A stretch of 64,000 nt of DNA from a bacterium. GTDB taxonomy: Bacteria; Bacillota; Clostridia; Lachnospirales; Lachnospiraceae. The stretch covers positions 1 through 64,000 of the forward strand of contig JAMPCE010000005.1 of NCBI GenBank assembly GCA_023666335.1, given 5' to 3'. Below the pieces are notes generated by a model. The model saw nothing but the letters and a program-made list of their open reading frames with translations. It did not search any database and was not told where the DNA came from. A program made the position numbers and the translations under genes. Below are positions 5,885 to 15,067 of this stretch, piece after piece (within the stretch, counting starts at the first letter, position 1; every line of letters begins with the position of its first letter).

Positions 5885-8800
5885 TTACGCCACAAGGCAA
5901 TCTCCTTCACCACCATAACGAAGCCACCGTTCGATCCCATCCGGTATAATCCAAAAGAACGGCGTTAACGTATCAAAAACGGCACTTGCTCCTGCTTCCA
6001 CGGCTACACAGAATTCCATTGCTGCCAGCAGAACTGTACCAGCCCTATAGAGTACACTTTTCTCCTTGTCCTCTTCTAACTCGACATATCCTATAGGCGA
6101 AGGTTGTATTTTCGGTTCTTTATAGCTTAAAGTATAGTAAATCATTCCCGGAGAGTCTGCAAACATCTCATATTTAATTTTCATTTCTGAATCATACACA
6201 AATGTATCCGTCTCCCACCATAAAAGGAGTTCCACGTTCTCTATACTCCCTTCTTGCACGATTATGTCTGCATGATTAGATCTGTATGCCTGTATATAAC
6301 GTTCCAGTTGCTCCTTTCCTTTCCCGGTCTCATGATAACTGATAGGTTTTATTTCATATATCTCAACCTTTTCCTCATTATAGAGAACTACATCTGCAAA
6401 TCCCTTTCCTCCGGTACGCCCCCCGCCCGGGATATATACATTTACATCACCATAGAGCCTCTCACTCGCCAATGCCCCTGCTTCTTGATCATATAATGCC
6501 AAAAATTCATCCTGAAACTGAATGTGTGCATAAATACCATACAACCATGCAGGATACAGTCCATCCAGGTCCACCAGCCCCACCGGATTCCCCCAGCAGT
6601 ACCCATACCGATTCAGCGTCTCAGGAACCGCACCATTCCCCCTGATCACATCCTCCGCCGTGAACCGCCCGTTCTGCGGCTGATATTCCCTCGCCTGCGC
6701 AAAGTATGTCCCGCTGATATCGTCATACCGATATCCCGTATAACCGAACGGCTGCTCCTCTCCCTGTCGGCTGTAGGGGTTGGGGATGCCAGCGTCTTCC
6801 AGGTCCCTGTACAGATCGTTTCCGAACTCGTCATAGCCGTAGGTAAGATACGCCCCGTCATACCCGCTGACCCGCACAGGGCTTCCGAGTTCGTCCTGCA
6901 AGTAATAGTGCAGAATGTTTTCGCCCGTTCCCGCTTTCTCTGCGTCAGGCATTTCTGACATGGCTGTCACATTCTCATCCCAGTAGAAGTTTCTGACCGT
7001 CTCTCCTCTCACCATGCCGAGCAGGTTATGGTAAGGTCTTGTCAGGTCGAGGAGATAGCTTTCCAGCCCCGCTCCCGTCTGTCTCGCCGTCCGCTGCCCC
7101 AGACCGTTGTATTCGTAGACTGCTTCTCTCCCGTCCGCATCCCATGCTCGCTCCAGCCTGTTTCGGGCATTGTAGGCATAGCCGCGGAGAAGTCCGCCGT
7201 CCTCCCTCTCTTCCGTGAGGTTTCCCCTGTTGTCGTAGAGGTATTCGCGGATACGCTCTTTCCCTCCCGCGGTCTCTCTCCTTTTGGTCAGTCTGTCCAG
7301 CGCATCGTAAGCATAGGCGGTCGTCCTGCCTGCCCGATGGTCTTCCAGCAGGCTCCTGTTGCCGAAAGGATCGTAGGTATAGCTCCGCAGAGCCTCCCCG
7401 TCTTTGGTGACTGCGGCAAGCCTGCTCAGTGCGTCATAGCCGTATTCGTATCTTCCGCTTTCTTCCTTAAGTCCCCTCCTTTCTTTGGTGATGGCAGTCT
7501 TATTCCCCATCGGATCATACTCGTAGGCATATCTGTCCAGAACGCCGTCCCTGTCCTCATGGATCAGCTCCGTGAGTTCTCCGTCCGCGCCGTAATGCCA
7601 GAAAGTGCGCAAGCCGTTCGGGAAGTGTTTCTCCGAGATTCTGCCTTTCCCGTCATAATGATAAGTGATGTCCGTCTCTCCCGTCATACCGGCATCGGCG
7701 TCCGAAAGGTTCATCTGTACGAGGTGGAGTTTGTCATCATAGCGGTACGACACGGTCTTCCCGTCGGGATAGGTGATCCCCGTCCGCTCTCCCATTTTCC
7801 CGTAGCGGTAGGTGACCGTCTTCCCCGCATGGTCGGTAACAGCCTCGATCTGTCCCTTTGCGTCCCTGTCTATCTTTGTGATCCCGAGCCAGTCTCTCAC
7901 GCACAGGAGCCTGCGCAGGGCGTCGTATTCCATCTCTACGCTCTTTCCGTCCGCATACAGGATGCTCTTTGTCTTCCCGTCCGCTTCGTAGGTAAATGCG
8001 GTCGTATAGCCGTCCCTGTCCGTCTTTTCTTTCATCCTCCCGAAGACGTCATAGGTATAGCGTTCTTCCAGACCGGAGGCGTCCTTGACCGCTTCCACCT
8101 GTCCGAGCGGGTTTCTGATGTATTCGGTCTTACGCGCCGTCTCTTCTCCCTCTCCCATCCGTTCGATCAGGATCAGGTTATCCAGCGCGTCATAGCGGTA
8201 CTGCGTCCGATTTCCGAGAGCGTCCGTCACAGCCGAGAGTTTCCCACCCGCGGTATATTCATAGGCAGTCGTGTTCCCGTTTGCATCGGTCATGGAGGTC
8301 ACGTTGCCCATGACGTCATAGGTATAGCTTTTCTCCTGCCCGTTACTGCTTGCGACTTTTTTTACCCGATTCATGCAGTCGTAAGTATAGGTGAGGAGAT
8401 AGCCGTCGCTGTTTTCTTTGGTCCTGACATTTCCGTTCCGGTCGTAGGTATAGGAGACCGCGCTGCCGTCAGGATAAGCGGTCTTTTGGAGTCTCCCGCC
8501 TTTCTCATAGGTATGGATGGTCTCCTGCCCCAGCGCATCCGTGATGCGGACAGGCTGTCCCAGGGCATTGTATTCGTAGGAGAGGGTACGCCCCTCGCCG
8601 TCCGTCTCCCTGATCAGTTCTCCCGCCTCATTATAGGTGTAGGATATCGTATTCCCTGCGGGGTCTGTGACGCTCTTTACTTTTCCCGTTTCGTCATATT
8701 CATAGCGGGTGACGCCGCCCGTCTCGTTGACCGCTTCGGTCACTCTATTCAAGGCATCATATTGATATGCAGTCGTGGCGCAGTCTGCTCCCGCGCTTTT

Positions 8801-11020
8801 CTCCGCATCCTCTGACAGGGCTGCGCTCCCCGTCCGTATTCCGGTCAGGTTTCCCACGGGATCATGGCTGTAGCGGACGACGCTCACGGGATCTTCTCCC
8901 TCTGCCATGCACAGGGACACTTCGCACAGGCGGTTATCCCTGTCGTAAGCAAACTTTGTCACCGCTCCCGTCGGAGAGATCTCCTCCGAGACGTTCCACA
9001 TCTTATCGTAACGGCGGAGGGTCTGTCTCCCCTCCTTGTCGGTCAGGCATTCCGGTCGGTTCAGGTCATTGTAGGTGACGGTGGTGACGGCGCCGTCGAA
9101 GTCCTGTGCCCGCTCCACTTTCCCGCTGGGATTGTAGGTATACTTCCTGCTGTTTCCCTCGGGATTCGTGACCATGATCAGCCTGTCTTTCCTGTCATAA
9201 CAATAGCGGGTCACATTACCGTTGCCGTCCGTTGTCTGTATGACGCGGTTTAAGTCATCGTAAGCGTACGTTGTCTGCACACCGTAAGGGTCTGTTATGG
9301 TCAGGATGTTACCCCGCTCGTCATAGGTAAACGCCGTACGGCTCCCGTCGGGTGCGGTGACTTCTCTGATCAAGCCTCTCTCGTCATACGCATTTGCCAT
9401 CGTCCTGCCCAGCGCATCAGAGCTTCCCGTCACTCTCCCGTTGTCGTCATAGCTGTTCTTCATGACTTCTCTGCCGTCATGCTCTACGGACAGCAGTTTC
9501 CCGTCCGCATTGTAGGAAAAGCCCGTCCTGATCCCGAGCGCATTGATAACGGCAGTCAGATTTCCTTCCCCGTCATACTGATAGCGGGTCGTATTGCCGT
9601 TCCTGTCGGTATGACTCGTCTTTCGGTTCCCGTCGTCATAAGTGCTGCTCTCCCTGCTGTCATGATAGAGGATCTCTGTGTTCCGCAGTCTCTCGTCCTG
9701 CACATAGGTGATGACATTGCCGTTTCTTTCGGTCAGGGTCGTGGTGTTTTTCCGCTCATCATACGCATAGCGCATCTCACCCTTATCGGGAAACCTTTGT
9801 CTGGTGATCCTGCCTTTTTCATCGTATTCATTGCGTACCGTGAGGATGCCGCGCGGATTTTTGACGGCGCGCAGCCTGCCATTTTCCTCATAGCGGTAGC
9901 AGGTCACGCTCCCTTCCGGATCTGTCACTTCGGTGAGTCTCCCCTCCACGAAGAAGAACGCCGTGCTCCGCCCCGTATGATCCGTGACTGTTTTTAAAGT
10001 TCCGTCTTCCTTATAGTGAAAGAGGAACCTTCCGCCGAACGGACTCTGTTCCGCTTTCGACAGTCTGCCGCTTTCTTCATAGGTATACAGGATGGCATTG
10101 CCGTTCTCATCCTCTTTCCGGATCAGGCGCCCCTGTGCATCAAACAGGCGGGTGACGCCGCCTTTTTGATAGCGGTATCCGTCTTTGCTCCCGTAGAGTT
10201 TTTCCTCTCCGGTATGGATGTCGCGGTAGATCTTTTCCTGTTCGGGCGCATCGGCTGGGGAAAAGGCGATCTCCTGTCCGTCCGCCAGATGGAGAATGGG
10301 TGGCTTTTCCGCTCCATCTCCGGCAAACGTCAGGCGCTCCTCCAAGCTGTGGCTCCAGCCCTGCCCCAGAATGCCGCCTCCCTTATCCATCGCGTTATAG
10401 TATCTTTTGAAAGTAAGAGCCATTCTGCCCCTTACCGTCATGTCTTCCTTTTCGTAATAAAAGTTTCCCGTGGAGAGGTTTACGGGATCTCTGCTAAACT
10501 CACTGAAAACGACTAGCCCTTTCAGGTATGTCATGGCGAGCGCCATCTTTGCCTCCAGAGCCTTGCCGCCCTTTTCCCATGCCGTCCTGTATTCCTCCAG
10601 TTTTCCGGAAAACTCTTCCAGACTCAGCTTAAGGCTGCCCTGCCCGATCATGCTCTTCAATTCCTCGATCATTGCGATCAGGTCTCCCGCCGCCGCGGTC
10701 AGCCCGTTGACGACAGACGCAGTCGCCGCATCATAAGCCGGCACTTCGGCATTCAGTTCGTCGATCTTACTCTTGATCTTCGCCTGCATGGTCTGGTACG
10801 GCTCTATTTCAAGGTTCCCTGCAAGTTCCTGCGCCGCTGTGTCCAGCCCGTCATATTTTGCTTCCGCAGGGACTCTTCTGGCGATCTCAGAAAGCGTGTT
10901 CATCTCCTCCCGTATCGCCTCCGTCACTTCCTGCGCCGCCTGCATCAGTTCCGTGACCCGGTTCTTTAGTTCTTCCAGCGCTGCGCTGTCGAATACACGG
11001 TTCTTTCCTATTCCCGCCAT
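5885..11020 (-). CDS. Rhs/YD-repeat polymorphic toxin with PD-(D/E)XK-like C-terminal domain
   Basis: 1711 residues. Residues 1-150 are helical (LEELKNRVTELMQAAQEVTE) and may be the T7SS targeting region. A DUF6531-type entry (DPVNLSTGNFYYEKEDMTVR) starts near 177, dozens of YD repeats (TYDERGN, YRYDALDNL) follow, and the Rhs core ends at about 1487 with QAREYQPQNGRFTAEDVIRG and NPVGLVDLDG. The last 224 residues are the variable tip. It holds FADVVLYNEEKVEIYEIKP, with D1543, E1556 and K1558 spaced like a PD-(D/E)XK nuclease site, and a hydrophobic stretch near 1661-1690. DNA drops sharply in GC at the core/tip border (about 6560). The ATG follows GGGAGAAG. The gene is the last cargo of a T7SSb operon. 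The nuclease assignment is inferred from the motif. Confidence 0.9.
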   Translation of the reverse strand: MAGIGKNRVFDSAALEELKNRVTELMQAAQEVTEAIREEMNTLSEIARRVPAEAKYDGLDTAAQELAGNLEIEPYQTMQAKIKSKIDELNAEVPAYDAATASVVNGLTAAAGDLIAMIEELKSMIGQGSLKLSLEEFSGKLEEYRTAWEKGGKALEAKMALAMTYLKGLVVFSEFSRDPVNLSTGNFYYEKEDMTVRGRMALTFKRYYNAMDKGGGILGQGWSHSLEERLTFAGDGAEKPPILHLADGQEIAFSPADAPEQEKIYRDIHTGEEKLYGSKDGYRYQKGGVTRLFDAQGRLIRKEDENGNAILYTYEESGRLSKAEQSPFGGRFLFHYKEDGTLKTVTDHTGRSTAFFFVEGRLTEVTDPEGSVTCYRYEENGRLRAVKNPRGILTVRNEYDEKGRITRQRFPDKGEMRYAYDERKNTTTLTERNGNVITYVQDERLRNTEILYHDSRESSTYDDGNRKTSHTDRNGNTTRYQYDGEGNLTAVINALGIRTGFSYNADGKLLSVEHDGREVMKNSYDDNGRVTGSSDALGRTMANAYDERGLIREVTAPDGSRTAFTYDERGNILTITDPYGVQTTYAYDDLNRVIQTTDGNGNVTRYCYDRKDRLIMVTNPEGNSRKYTYNPSGKVERAQDFDGAVTTVTYNDLNRPECLTDKEGRQTLRRYDKMWNVSEEISPTGAVTKFAYDRDNRLCEVSLCMAEGEDPVSVVRYSHDPVGNLTGIRTGSAALSEDAEKSAGADCATTAYQYDALNRVTEAVNETGGVTRYEYDETGKVKSVTDPAGNTISYTYNEAGELIRETDGEGRTLSYEYNALGQPVRITDALGQETIHTYEKGGRLQKTAYPDGSAVSYTYDRNGNVRTKENSDGYLLTYTYDCMNRVKKVASSNGQEKSYTYDVMGNVTSMTDANGNTTAYEYTAGGKLSAVTDALGNRTQYRYDALDNLILIERMGEGEETARKTEYIRNPLGQVEAVKDASGLEERYTYDVFGRMKEKTDRDGYTTAFTYEADGKTKSILYADGKSVEMEYDALRRLLCVRDWLGITKIDRDAKGQIEAVTDHAGKTVTYRYGKMGERTGITYPDGKTVSYRYDDKLHLVQMNLSDADAGMTGETDITYHYDGKGRISEKHFPNGLRTFWHYGADGELTELIHEDRDGVLDRYAYEYDPMGNKTAITKERRGLKEESGRYEYGYDALSRLAAVTKDGEALRSYTYDPFGNRSLLEDHRAGRTTAYAYDALDRLTKRRETAGGKERIREYLYDNRGNLTEEREDGGLLRGYAYNARNRLERAWDADGREAVYEYNGLGQRTARQTGAGLESYLLDLTRPYHNLLGMVRGETVRNFYWDENVTAMSEMPDAEKAGTGENILHYYLQDELGSPVRVSGYDGAYLTYGYDEFGNDLYRDLEDAGIPNPYSRQGEEQPFGYTGYRYDDISGTYFAQAREYQPQNGRFTAEDVIRGNGAVPETLNRYGYCWGNPVGLVDLDGLYPAWLYGIYAHIQFQDEFLALYDQEAGALASERLYGDVNVYIPGGGRTGGKGFADVVLYNEEKVEIYEIKPISYHETGKGKEQLERYIQAYRSNHADIIVQEGSIENVELLLWWETDTFVYDSEMKIKYEMFADSPGMIYYTLSYKEPKIQPSPIGYVELEEDKEKSVLYRAGTVLLAAMEFCVAVEAGASAVFDTLTPFFWIIPDGIERWLRYGGEGDCLVA

Positions 11021-11035
11021 CTATCTTCTCCCTGA

Positions 11036-12166
11036 TCATTCCTGTATGGACGTATCGGTTTCATCCGTTTCATATTGTTCCGCCAGTTTCCCGATTTTTT
11101 CCTCTAATTCCGAAAGCCTGGCAGTCTTTTCCTCTCCGGTCATCTCGACGTTCGTTTCTGTCAGATCTTTTTCCAGCATATACGCATATAGCAGCAGTTC
11201 GTCATCCGACCTCTGCATCGCGATATTTTCCGCTTCCAGCGGATTCAATCTGCCTATGTAGATCCAGTATTCCATCAGCTTCTCATCCGCGCCGACCGGA
11301 AGTCTTTCCAATATGTTCTCTTTCTGCTCCGCCGTCAGACTTTCCATGCGGACGTAAGCGGTGCTCAGAACATATTTCTGGTCATAGGCAAGATGCTGCA
11401 TGGGCAGGTTTGAGAGATCGCTTATGACCTGAATGTAATCGCCTCTGATAAAATCCGCTTCCGCACGCAGTCTGGCTTCTATGCGGGGCTTTTCCAGCAG
11501 ATAATAGTAGGAAAGAGCCGCCGCTCCGGCTATGATGAGCAAAATACTGATCCCGATATAGACCCTGCTCCACAGATAGCCGCTTTTATTCACCAGAAAT
11601 TTTCTTGCCCGAATATCTTCTGACAGCGCGCGGTATTCCTCTTTCAAAAAATCCCTAATCTCTTCGGTCTCGTGAAGCGGCTCCAGCTTTTGCAGAAAGG
11701 GATGCTTTCGCATGAGGTCCGCGCCGCCCTCCAGATAGTCTTCGTAGGTATATTTTTTCTGCAAGGAATATCCCGTCAGCGCTTTATATTCTTCCGCAAA
11801 AGTATCTTCCCGTACCGCGCCCTCTTTGTATACATCCCTGCTTGCAAGATAAACTCTGGCATTATCGTCAAAATATAAATTTTGGGGCGTAAGGGAAAAC
11901 GTATATTCTTTCCGCAAGGGCAGAAGCCCTCCCGCTTCCGCCAGAATACAAAGCCTCTCCGACCGTGTCCGCCTGCGGATCTCGGAAAAGGGATGATACC
12001 CCTCCGTATCGTAGACGATCTCCAGCGTCTCCTGTTCTTCCGTGATCGTGCAGTTTAACAGTCTGTCGTTCGGGTGCGCCATCTTTTTGTAATCATATGC
12101 CGTCTGTGCACATAACTCTGATTTTTTGACCGTCTGTTTCAAGATCTCTTTTTCCGTTTGTTCCAT
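11036..12166 (-). CDS. essB: Type VIIb secretion protein EssB/YukC family
   Basis: 376 residues from MEQTEKEILKQTV (start at 12166, after AGGAAAGG). EssB is a bitopic membrane component of the T7SSb machine with a cytoplasmic pseudokinase-like domain and an extracellular helical domain. The layout fits: about 205 soluble residues (HPNDRLLNCTITEEQETLEI, LYFDDNARVYLASRDVYKEG), one membrane segment (VYIGISILLIIAGAAALSYY), then a helical repeat-like domain (YDQKYVLSTAYVRMESLTAE) and an acidic tail. It lies between esaB and the Rhs gene, 15 bp from the latter, so toxin and machine are probably co-transcribed. Confidence 0.85.
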   Translation of the reverse strand: MEQTEKEILKQTVKKSELCAQTAYDYKKMAHPNDRLLNCTITEEQETLEIVYDTEGYHPFSEIRRRTRSERLCILAEAGGLLPLRKEYTFSLTPQNLYFDDNARVYLASRDVYKEGAVREDTFAEEYKALTGYSLQKKYTYEDYLEGGADLMRKHPFLQKLEPLHETEEIRDFLKEEYRALSEDIRARKFLVNKSGYLWSRVYIGISILLIIAGAAALSYYYLLEKPRIEARLRAEADFIRGDYIQVISDLSNLPMQHLAYDQKYVLSTAYVRMESLTAEQKENILERLPVGADEKLMEYWIYIGRLNPLEAENIAMQRSDDELLLYAYMLEKDLTETNVEMTGEEKTARLSELEEKIGKLAEQYETDETDTSIQE

Positions 12167-12199
12167 ACGCCTTTCCTTTCCTCTGTCCGCCTGCACCCT

Positions 12200-12430
12200 T
12201 TACGGTTTTAACAACAAAATGTCGCCGTTGTAGATATTGCCTTTTCTATAGGTCGATGTAATGGCGATTCTCTCTTTGCTCCTACAGGACTGTACCGTAT
12301 GATACGCGCGGTTTTCTATCATACCTGCCTGCATCAGGATTTTCAGCGTCCCTGATATGGTCTGTTCTTCATCGACCATGACCGTTATGGTTTCGTTGTC
12401 AGACAACTGTCTCAGACTGATCGTCAGCAT
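12200..12430 (-). CDS. esaB: EsaB/YukD-type ubiquitin-like protein
   Basis: 76 residues from MLTISLRQLSDNETITVMVD. Small proteins with a ubiquitin fold (YukD/EsaB) are standard cytoplasmic components of T7SSb loci. Size, the N-terminal strand pattern and the closing YNGDILLLKP, common in this family, support the call. The start at 12430 overlaps the end of the preceding gene by 32 bp; a longer in-frame extension to 12547 runs through that gene and is unlikely to be used. The gene sits in the canonical neighbourhood between essA-like and essB. Confidence 0.75.
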   Translation of the reverse strand: MLTISLRQLSDNETITVMVDEEQTISGTLKILMQAGMIENRAYHTVQSCRSKERIAITSTYRKGNIYNGDILLLKP

Positions 12431-12821
12431 CCTCTTTCGCTTTTCCTTTCCTAATGATATAAAAAATCGTCGCGGCAAACAGCATGACTGCTGCGGGCAA
12501 AGTCCACATGAGAGGCTGCGGCTTACGCTCGACGGCTTCCTGCTCATTCCGTATCAGCAGTTCTTCCGTGTGATCTAGAAAAATAAGGTCTGTGATCCCC
12601 GTTTCCGCTTCGTCCGCAAACAGTTCCACGAATACCGTGCCTTGCAGTTTTTCTTTTGCCGCCTGTTTCTCCTGCTCTACCGCCTCTTTTTCCTCGATAA
12701 AGGCATCCGTAAAAACAGATATCCGATTGATATCCGTCAGAGAGGAACGCACGCCCACTCTGTCTCTGACAGAACCCGTATCCAGCTGTAGATCAGCATT
12801 GTCATCCATTTCCGGTCCCAT
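12399..12821 (-). CDS. EssA-like single-pass membrane protein of the T7SSb operon
   Basis: 140 residues with an acidic N-terminal domain (VFTDAFIEEKEAVEQEKQAA) and one C-terminal membrane segment (LMWTLPAAVMLFAATIFYII) followed by a basic then acidic tail. Size, topology and position between the WXG100 and esaB genes match EssA, a small membrane component of T7SSb. The N-terminal signal segment often seen in EssA is absent, so the call is by context and topology. The ATG at 12821 follows GGAAG. The gene is preceded by a strong stem-loop that separates it from the WXG100 gene. Confidence 0.55.
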   Translation of the reverse strand: MGPEMDDNADLQLDTGSVRDRVGVRSSLTDINRISVFTDAFIEEKEAVEQEKQAAKEKLQGTVFVELFADEAETGITDLIFLDHTEELLIRNEQEAVERKPQPLMWTLPAAVMLFAATIFYIIRKGKAKEDADDQSETVV

Positions 12822-12868
12822 AATCTTCCCTTCATCATCTCATACATTTCCCGTCAGGCTTCCCATCC

Positions 12869-12888
12869 AGCCGGCAGGAGCGCCGGCT
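12869..12888 (-). promoter_or_regulatory. Intercistronic stem-loop after the WXG100 gene
   Basis: AGCCGGC (12869-12875) and GCCGGCT (12882-12888) pair across a six-base loop. No T-tract follows on the minus strand, so it is more likely an mRNA stabiliser or partial terminator that lets the small secreted protein be made in excess. Confidence 0.55.
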
Positions 12889-12904
12889 GTGGGAAACCCG
12901 CGCT

Positions 12905-13183
12905 TTACGCGTAACTCTGATCCAATTGTTCCATATCTGCGCGATATTTCTTGATACTGCTTACCAGTTCATCCGCAAGCTGTGTCAGCGTATCGATGTT
13001 TTTCCCGACCGACATAAATTCCTCCTGATGCGTCCGGCTTGCTTCCGACTGCCATGTCTCGCACAAATAGTTGACCTTTTCCATCATGGTCGCTTTGTTC
13101 GTAACGATCTCGTTTACGATAGACGTCAATTCGTTAGACACCTGATCCATAATGTCATAGGTTACGGCTATTCCGTTTGCCAT
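12905..13183 (-). CDS. WXG100-family secreted protein (EsxA-like)
   Basis: 92 residues from MANGIAVTYDIMDQVSNELT, the size and all-helical composition of WXG100 proteins, which are substrates and partners of T7SS. The hairpin turn of the family is represented by ETWQSEASRTHQEEF: the tryptophan is present but the usual glycine (W-x-G) is serine here. The C-terminal helix (LADELVSSIKKYRADMEQLD) carries the YxxxD pattern linked to T7SS export. The start at 13183 follows GAGGAGAGGGAG and overlaps the end of the preceding gene by 16 bp. Confidence 0.85.
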   Translation of the reverse strand: MANGIAVTYDIMDQVSNELTSIVNEIVTNKATMMEKVNYLCETWQSEASRTHQEEFMSVGKNIDTLTQLADELVSSIKKYRADMEQLDQSYA

Positions 13184-15048
13184 TGCTCTCCCTCCTCTCC
13201 TTTTTCCTTTGCATGAATCCATTTTCTATGAATCAACAGCACTGAAACATAAAGCGTCACAAGCGCCGCAGCTCCTACGCCCAATCTGATCAGATCCGTC
13301 CTGCCCAAATATACGGATGCAGGATCGGTTTCGACTTTATGATCGGATACATCGTCAGAGACCACCGGGCGCACGATAAAATCATAGACCTGCGCATATT
13401 CCAGCGTCCCCAATCTTGTATAAGGCAGCTTCTTTGTGATCCCATCCAGTAAGGATACGTTCAGTTCATTGAGCGTTTCGCGGTTTTCCTGAAATCCCGC
13501 CATCACTTCCCCGATCGTTTCTGTCGTCTGTTCATAGGAAGCATCCAGACTTTCCTGTAACATCTCCGTATTGCTCTGTGCGACCCTTTCGACTTCGTCT
13601 ATATAGGCAAGATACTGCGCGTCCTGCTCCATGATCTCCGTTTCCATATCATATACGGTATCATGCAGAACGTCCTGATAGTCCATGATCGCCTGCGTGT
13701 CGAGATAAGACATGGCGTCATATTCATCGATCGTCTCCACATAGCCGTCTATGCTTTCCAGCATCCCATTCAGCGCACTTGCCACATTTTCCGCTTCGCG
13801 TGCGATCTCGTCCGCCAGCGGCGGCGCGATCTCATCATTGATGATCTGCTGGGTAAACGATGTGATCTCGGATGGAGCGGGTATCGCATTGATGGCGCGG
13901 ATCGCATTCAGATAGTACTCGTCGATTTCCGCCTTAAGGGTTTCCAATTCCCCGATCACTTTTTTCTCGTCAACCGACGCCGTCTGATCCTCCGCGGTTT
14001 CTTTCAGGTAATCGATCTGCGCGTTCACTCTTTTTAATAGATCATATTTTGTTATGTAAACTTTCTTTTCCTCCTCCGGCAGCTCCGGATCCGGTTCCGG
14101 CTCCGGCTCCGGCTCTTCATCTCCCTCCTGAAAGCCCAGTCTCTGTTTTGCCGTCATCCGCTTTTCATAAAACAGTCCGTCAAATTCCGCCGCTGCGTTT
14201 CCCAGACTCTCCATCCCGTCTTCGTAAACACAGTTACCGTCCGCATCCGTCAAAATATCGACTTCCGCAAGCGCCTTTGCGCCTTCGCCCACCTGTTCAT
14301 TCATCAGGAGCCCGTCCGTTTTCACCCGGGCAAATTCTTCCTGCGCATTCGCCACGGCATCCGTATATGTCATATCGAGCCCAAAGATCGTCTGCGCCAG
14401 CGTTTCGTATTTTGGACTCAAGTCCATATATTCCAATTCCATTCCGACGACTTCCAGGGGCTCGTACTGTACCTCTGTGATCAGTTCCGCGCTCTGCACT
14501 TCCTCAATGGCTTCTCTGTCGCGTACATCGTTTTGCATGATCGTCTGCGAATCATCCTGTACGGCATGCACTTCTTTTAAAATGGAATTTACATAGATGT
14601 AAGAAATATTTGTGCTGAGATTTAAGATAAAATTGTGAATATCATTTACTGTTTTGATCTCTACATCCTGCCTCAGATCATCATAGAGCGCATAGGTGAT
14701 CTGTGTCTTGACAGGCTCCCTGTTCACACTCTCGATCGATTCCGAAAAATTTTCCGGAATCAAAATATAGGCAGCATAATTACCTGCCGCCACGCCCTCC
14801 TCTGCTTCGGCAAGGCTTGCCGTCACAAAGTTTGTATCCGGAAACAGCATCAATTCCGAAGCATAATACCGCTTTTCTCCTCCGGTCATCACGCCTGTGT
14901 CTGCATTGACTACCGCGATCGTCATGATCGTGCTCTTATTTTCTTTCTGATTTTGGCTAAACTCCGCCGAATATATCCCGCATAGATAGGCGATCGTAAT
15001 AACAGACACGATCATCAGCGCCCGCATAATATACTGAAATACTTTCAT
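13168..15048 (-). CDS. EsaA-like (YhgE/Pip-type) T7SSb membrane protein, two-pass form
   Basis: 626 residues. An N-terminal membrane segment (ALMIVSVITIAYLCGIYSA) is followed by a conserved MTIAVVNADTGV entry like that of YhgE/Pip and EsaA proteins, a long extracellular helical region, an acidic Glu-Pro repeat (EPEPEPEPDPELPEEE, near residue 315), and one C-terminal membrane segment (LIRLGVGAAALVTLYVSVLL). EsaA of staphylococci is about 1000 residues with several C-terminal membrane helices, so this is a reduced form. It is the first gene of the T7SSb operon, under a strong promoter. The ATG follows AGAAAGGA. Confidence 0.75.
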   Translation of the reverse strand: MKVFQYIMRALMIVSVITIAYLCGIYSAEFSQNQKENKSTIMTIAVVNADTGVMTGGEKRYYASELMLFPDTNFVTASLAEAEEGVAAGNYAAYILIPENFSESIESVNREPVKTQITYALYDDLRQDVEIKTVNDIHNFILNLSTNISYIYVNSILKEVHAVQDDSQTIMQNDVRDREAIEEVQSAELITEVQYEPLEVVGMELEYMDLSPKYETLAQTIFGLDMTYTDAVANAQEEFARVKTDGLLMNEQVGEGAKALAEVDILTDADGNCVYEDGMESLGNAAAEFDGLFYEKRMTAKQRLGFQEGDEEPEPEPEPDPELPEEEKKVYITKYDLLKRVNAQIDYLKETAEDQTASVDEKKVIGELETLKAEIDEYYLNAIRAINAIPAPSEITSFTQQIINDEIAPPLADEIAREAENVASALNGMLESIDGYVETIDEYDAMSYLDTQAIMDYQDVLHDTVYDMETEIMEQDAQYLAYIDEVERVAQSNTEMLQESLDASYEQTTETIGEVMAGFQENRETLNELNVSLLDGITKKLPYTRLGTLEYAQVYDFIVRPVVSDDVSDHKVETDPASVYLGRTDLIRLGVGAAALVTLYVSVLLIHRKWIHAKEKGEEGEQWQTE

Positions 15049-15067
15049 GGATCATCCTTTCTTTTTT

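Noticed and set aside
7028..8815. A 595-codon open frame on the plus strand across the Rhs gene
   Set aside because: It is antisense to the YD repeats, whose codon pattern keeps the opposite frame open. No start signal or family resemblance.
5885..11020. Rhs DNA repeats as a tandem-repeat mobile element
   Set aside because: The repetition is at protein level (YD repeats) with diverged DNA; it is part of one intact coding frame.
12200..12547. The longer 115-codon form of the EsaB-like gene
   Set aside because: The extra 39 codons overlap the preceding gene and resemble no EsaB N-terminus; MLTISLRQLSD fits the family.
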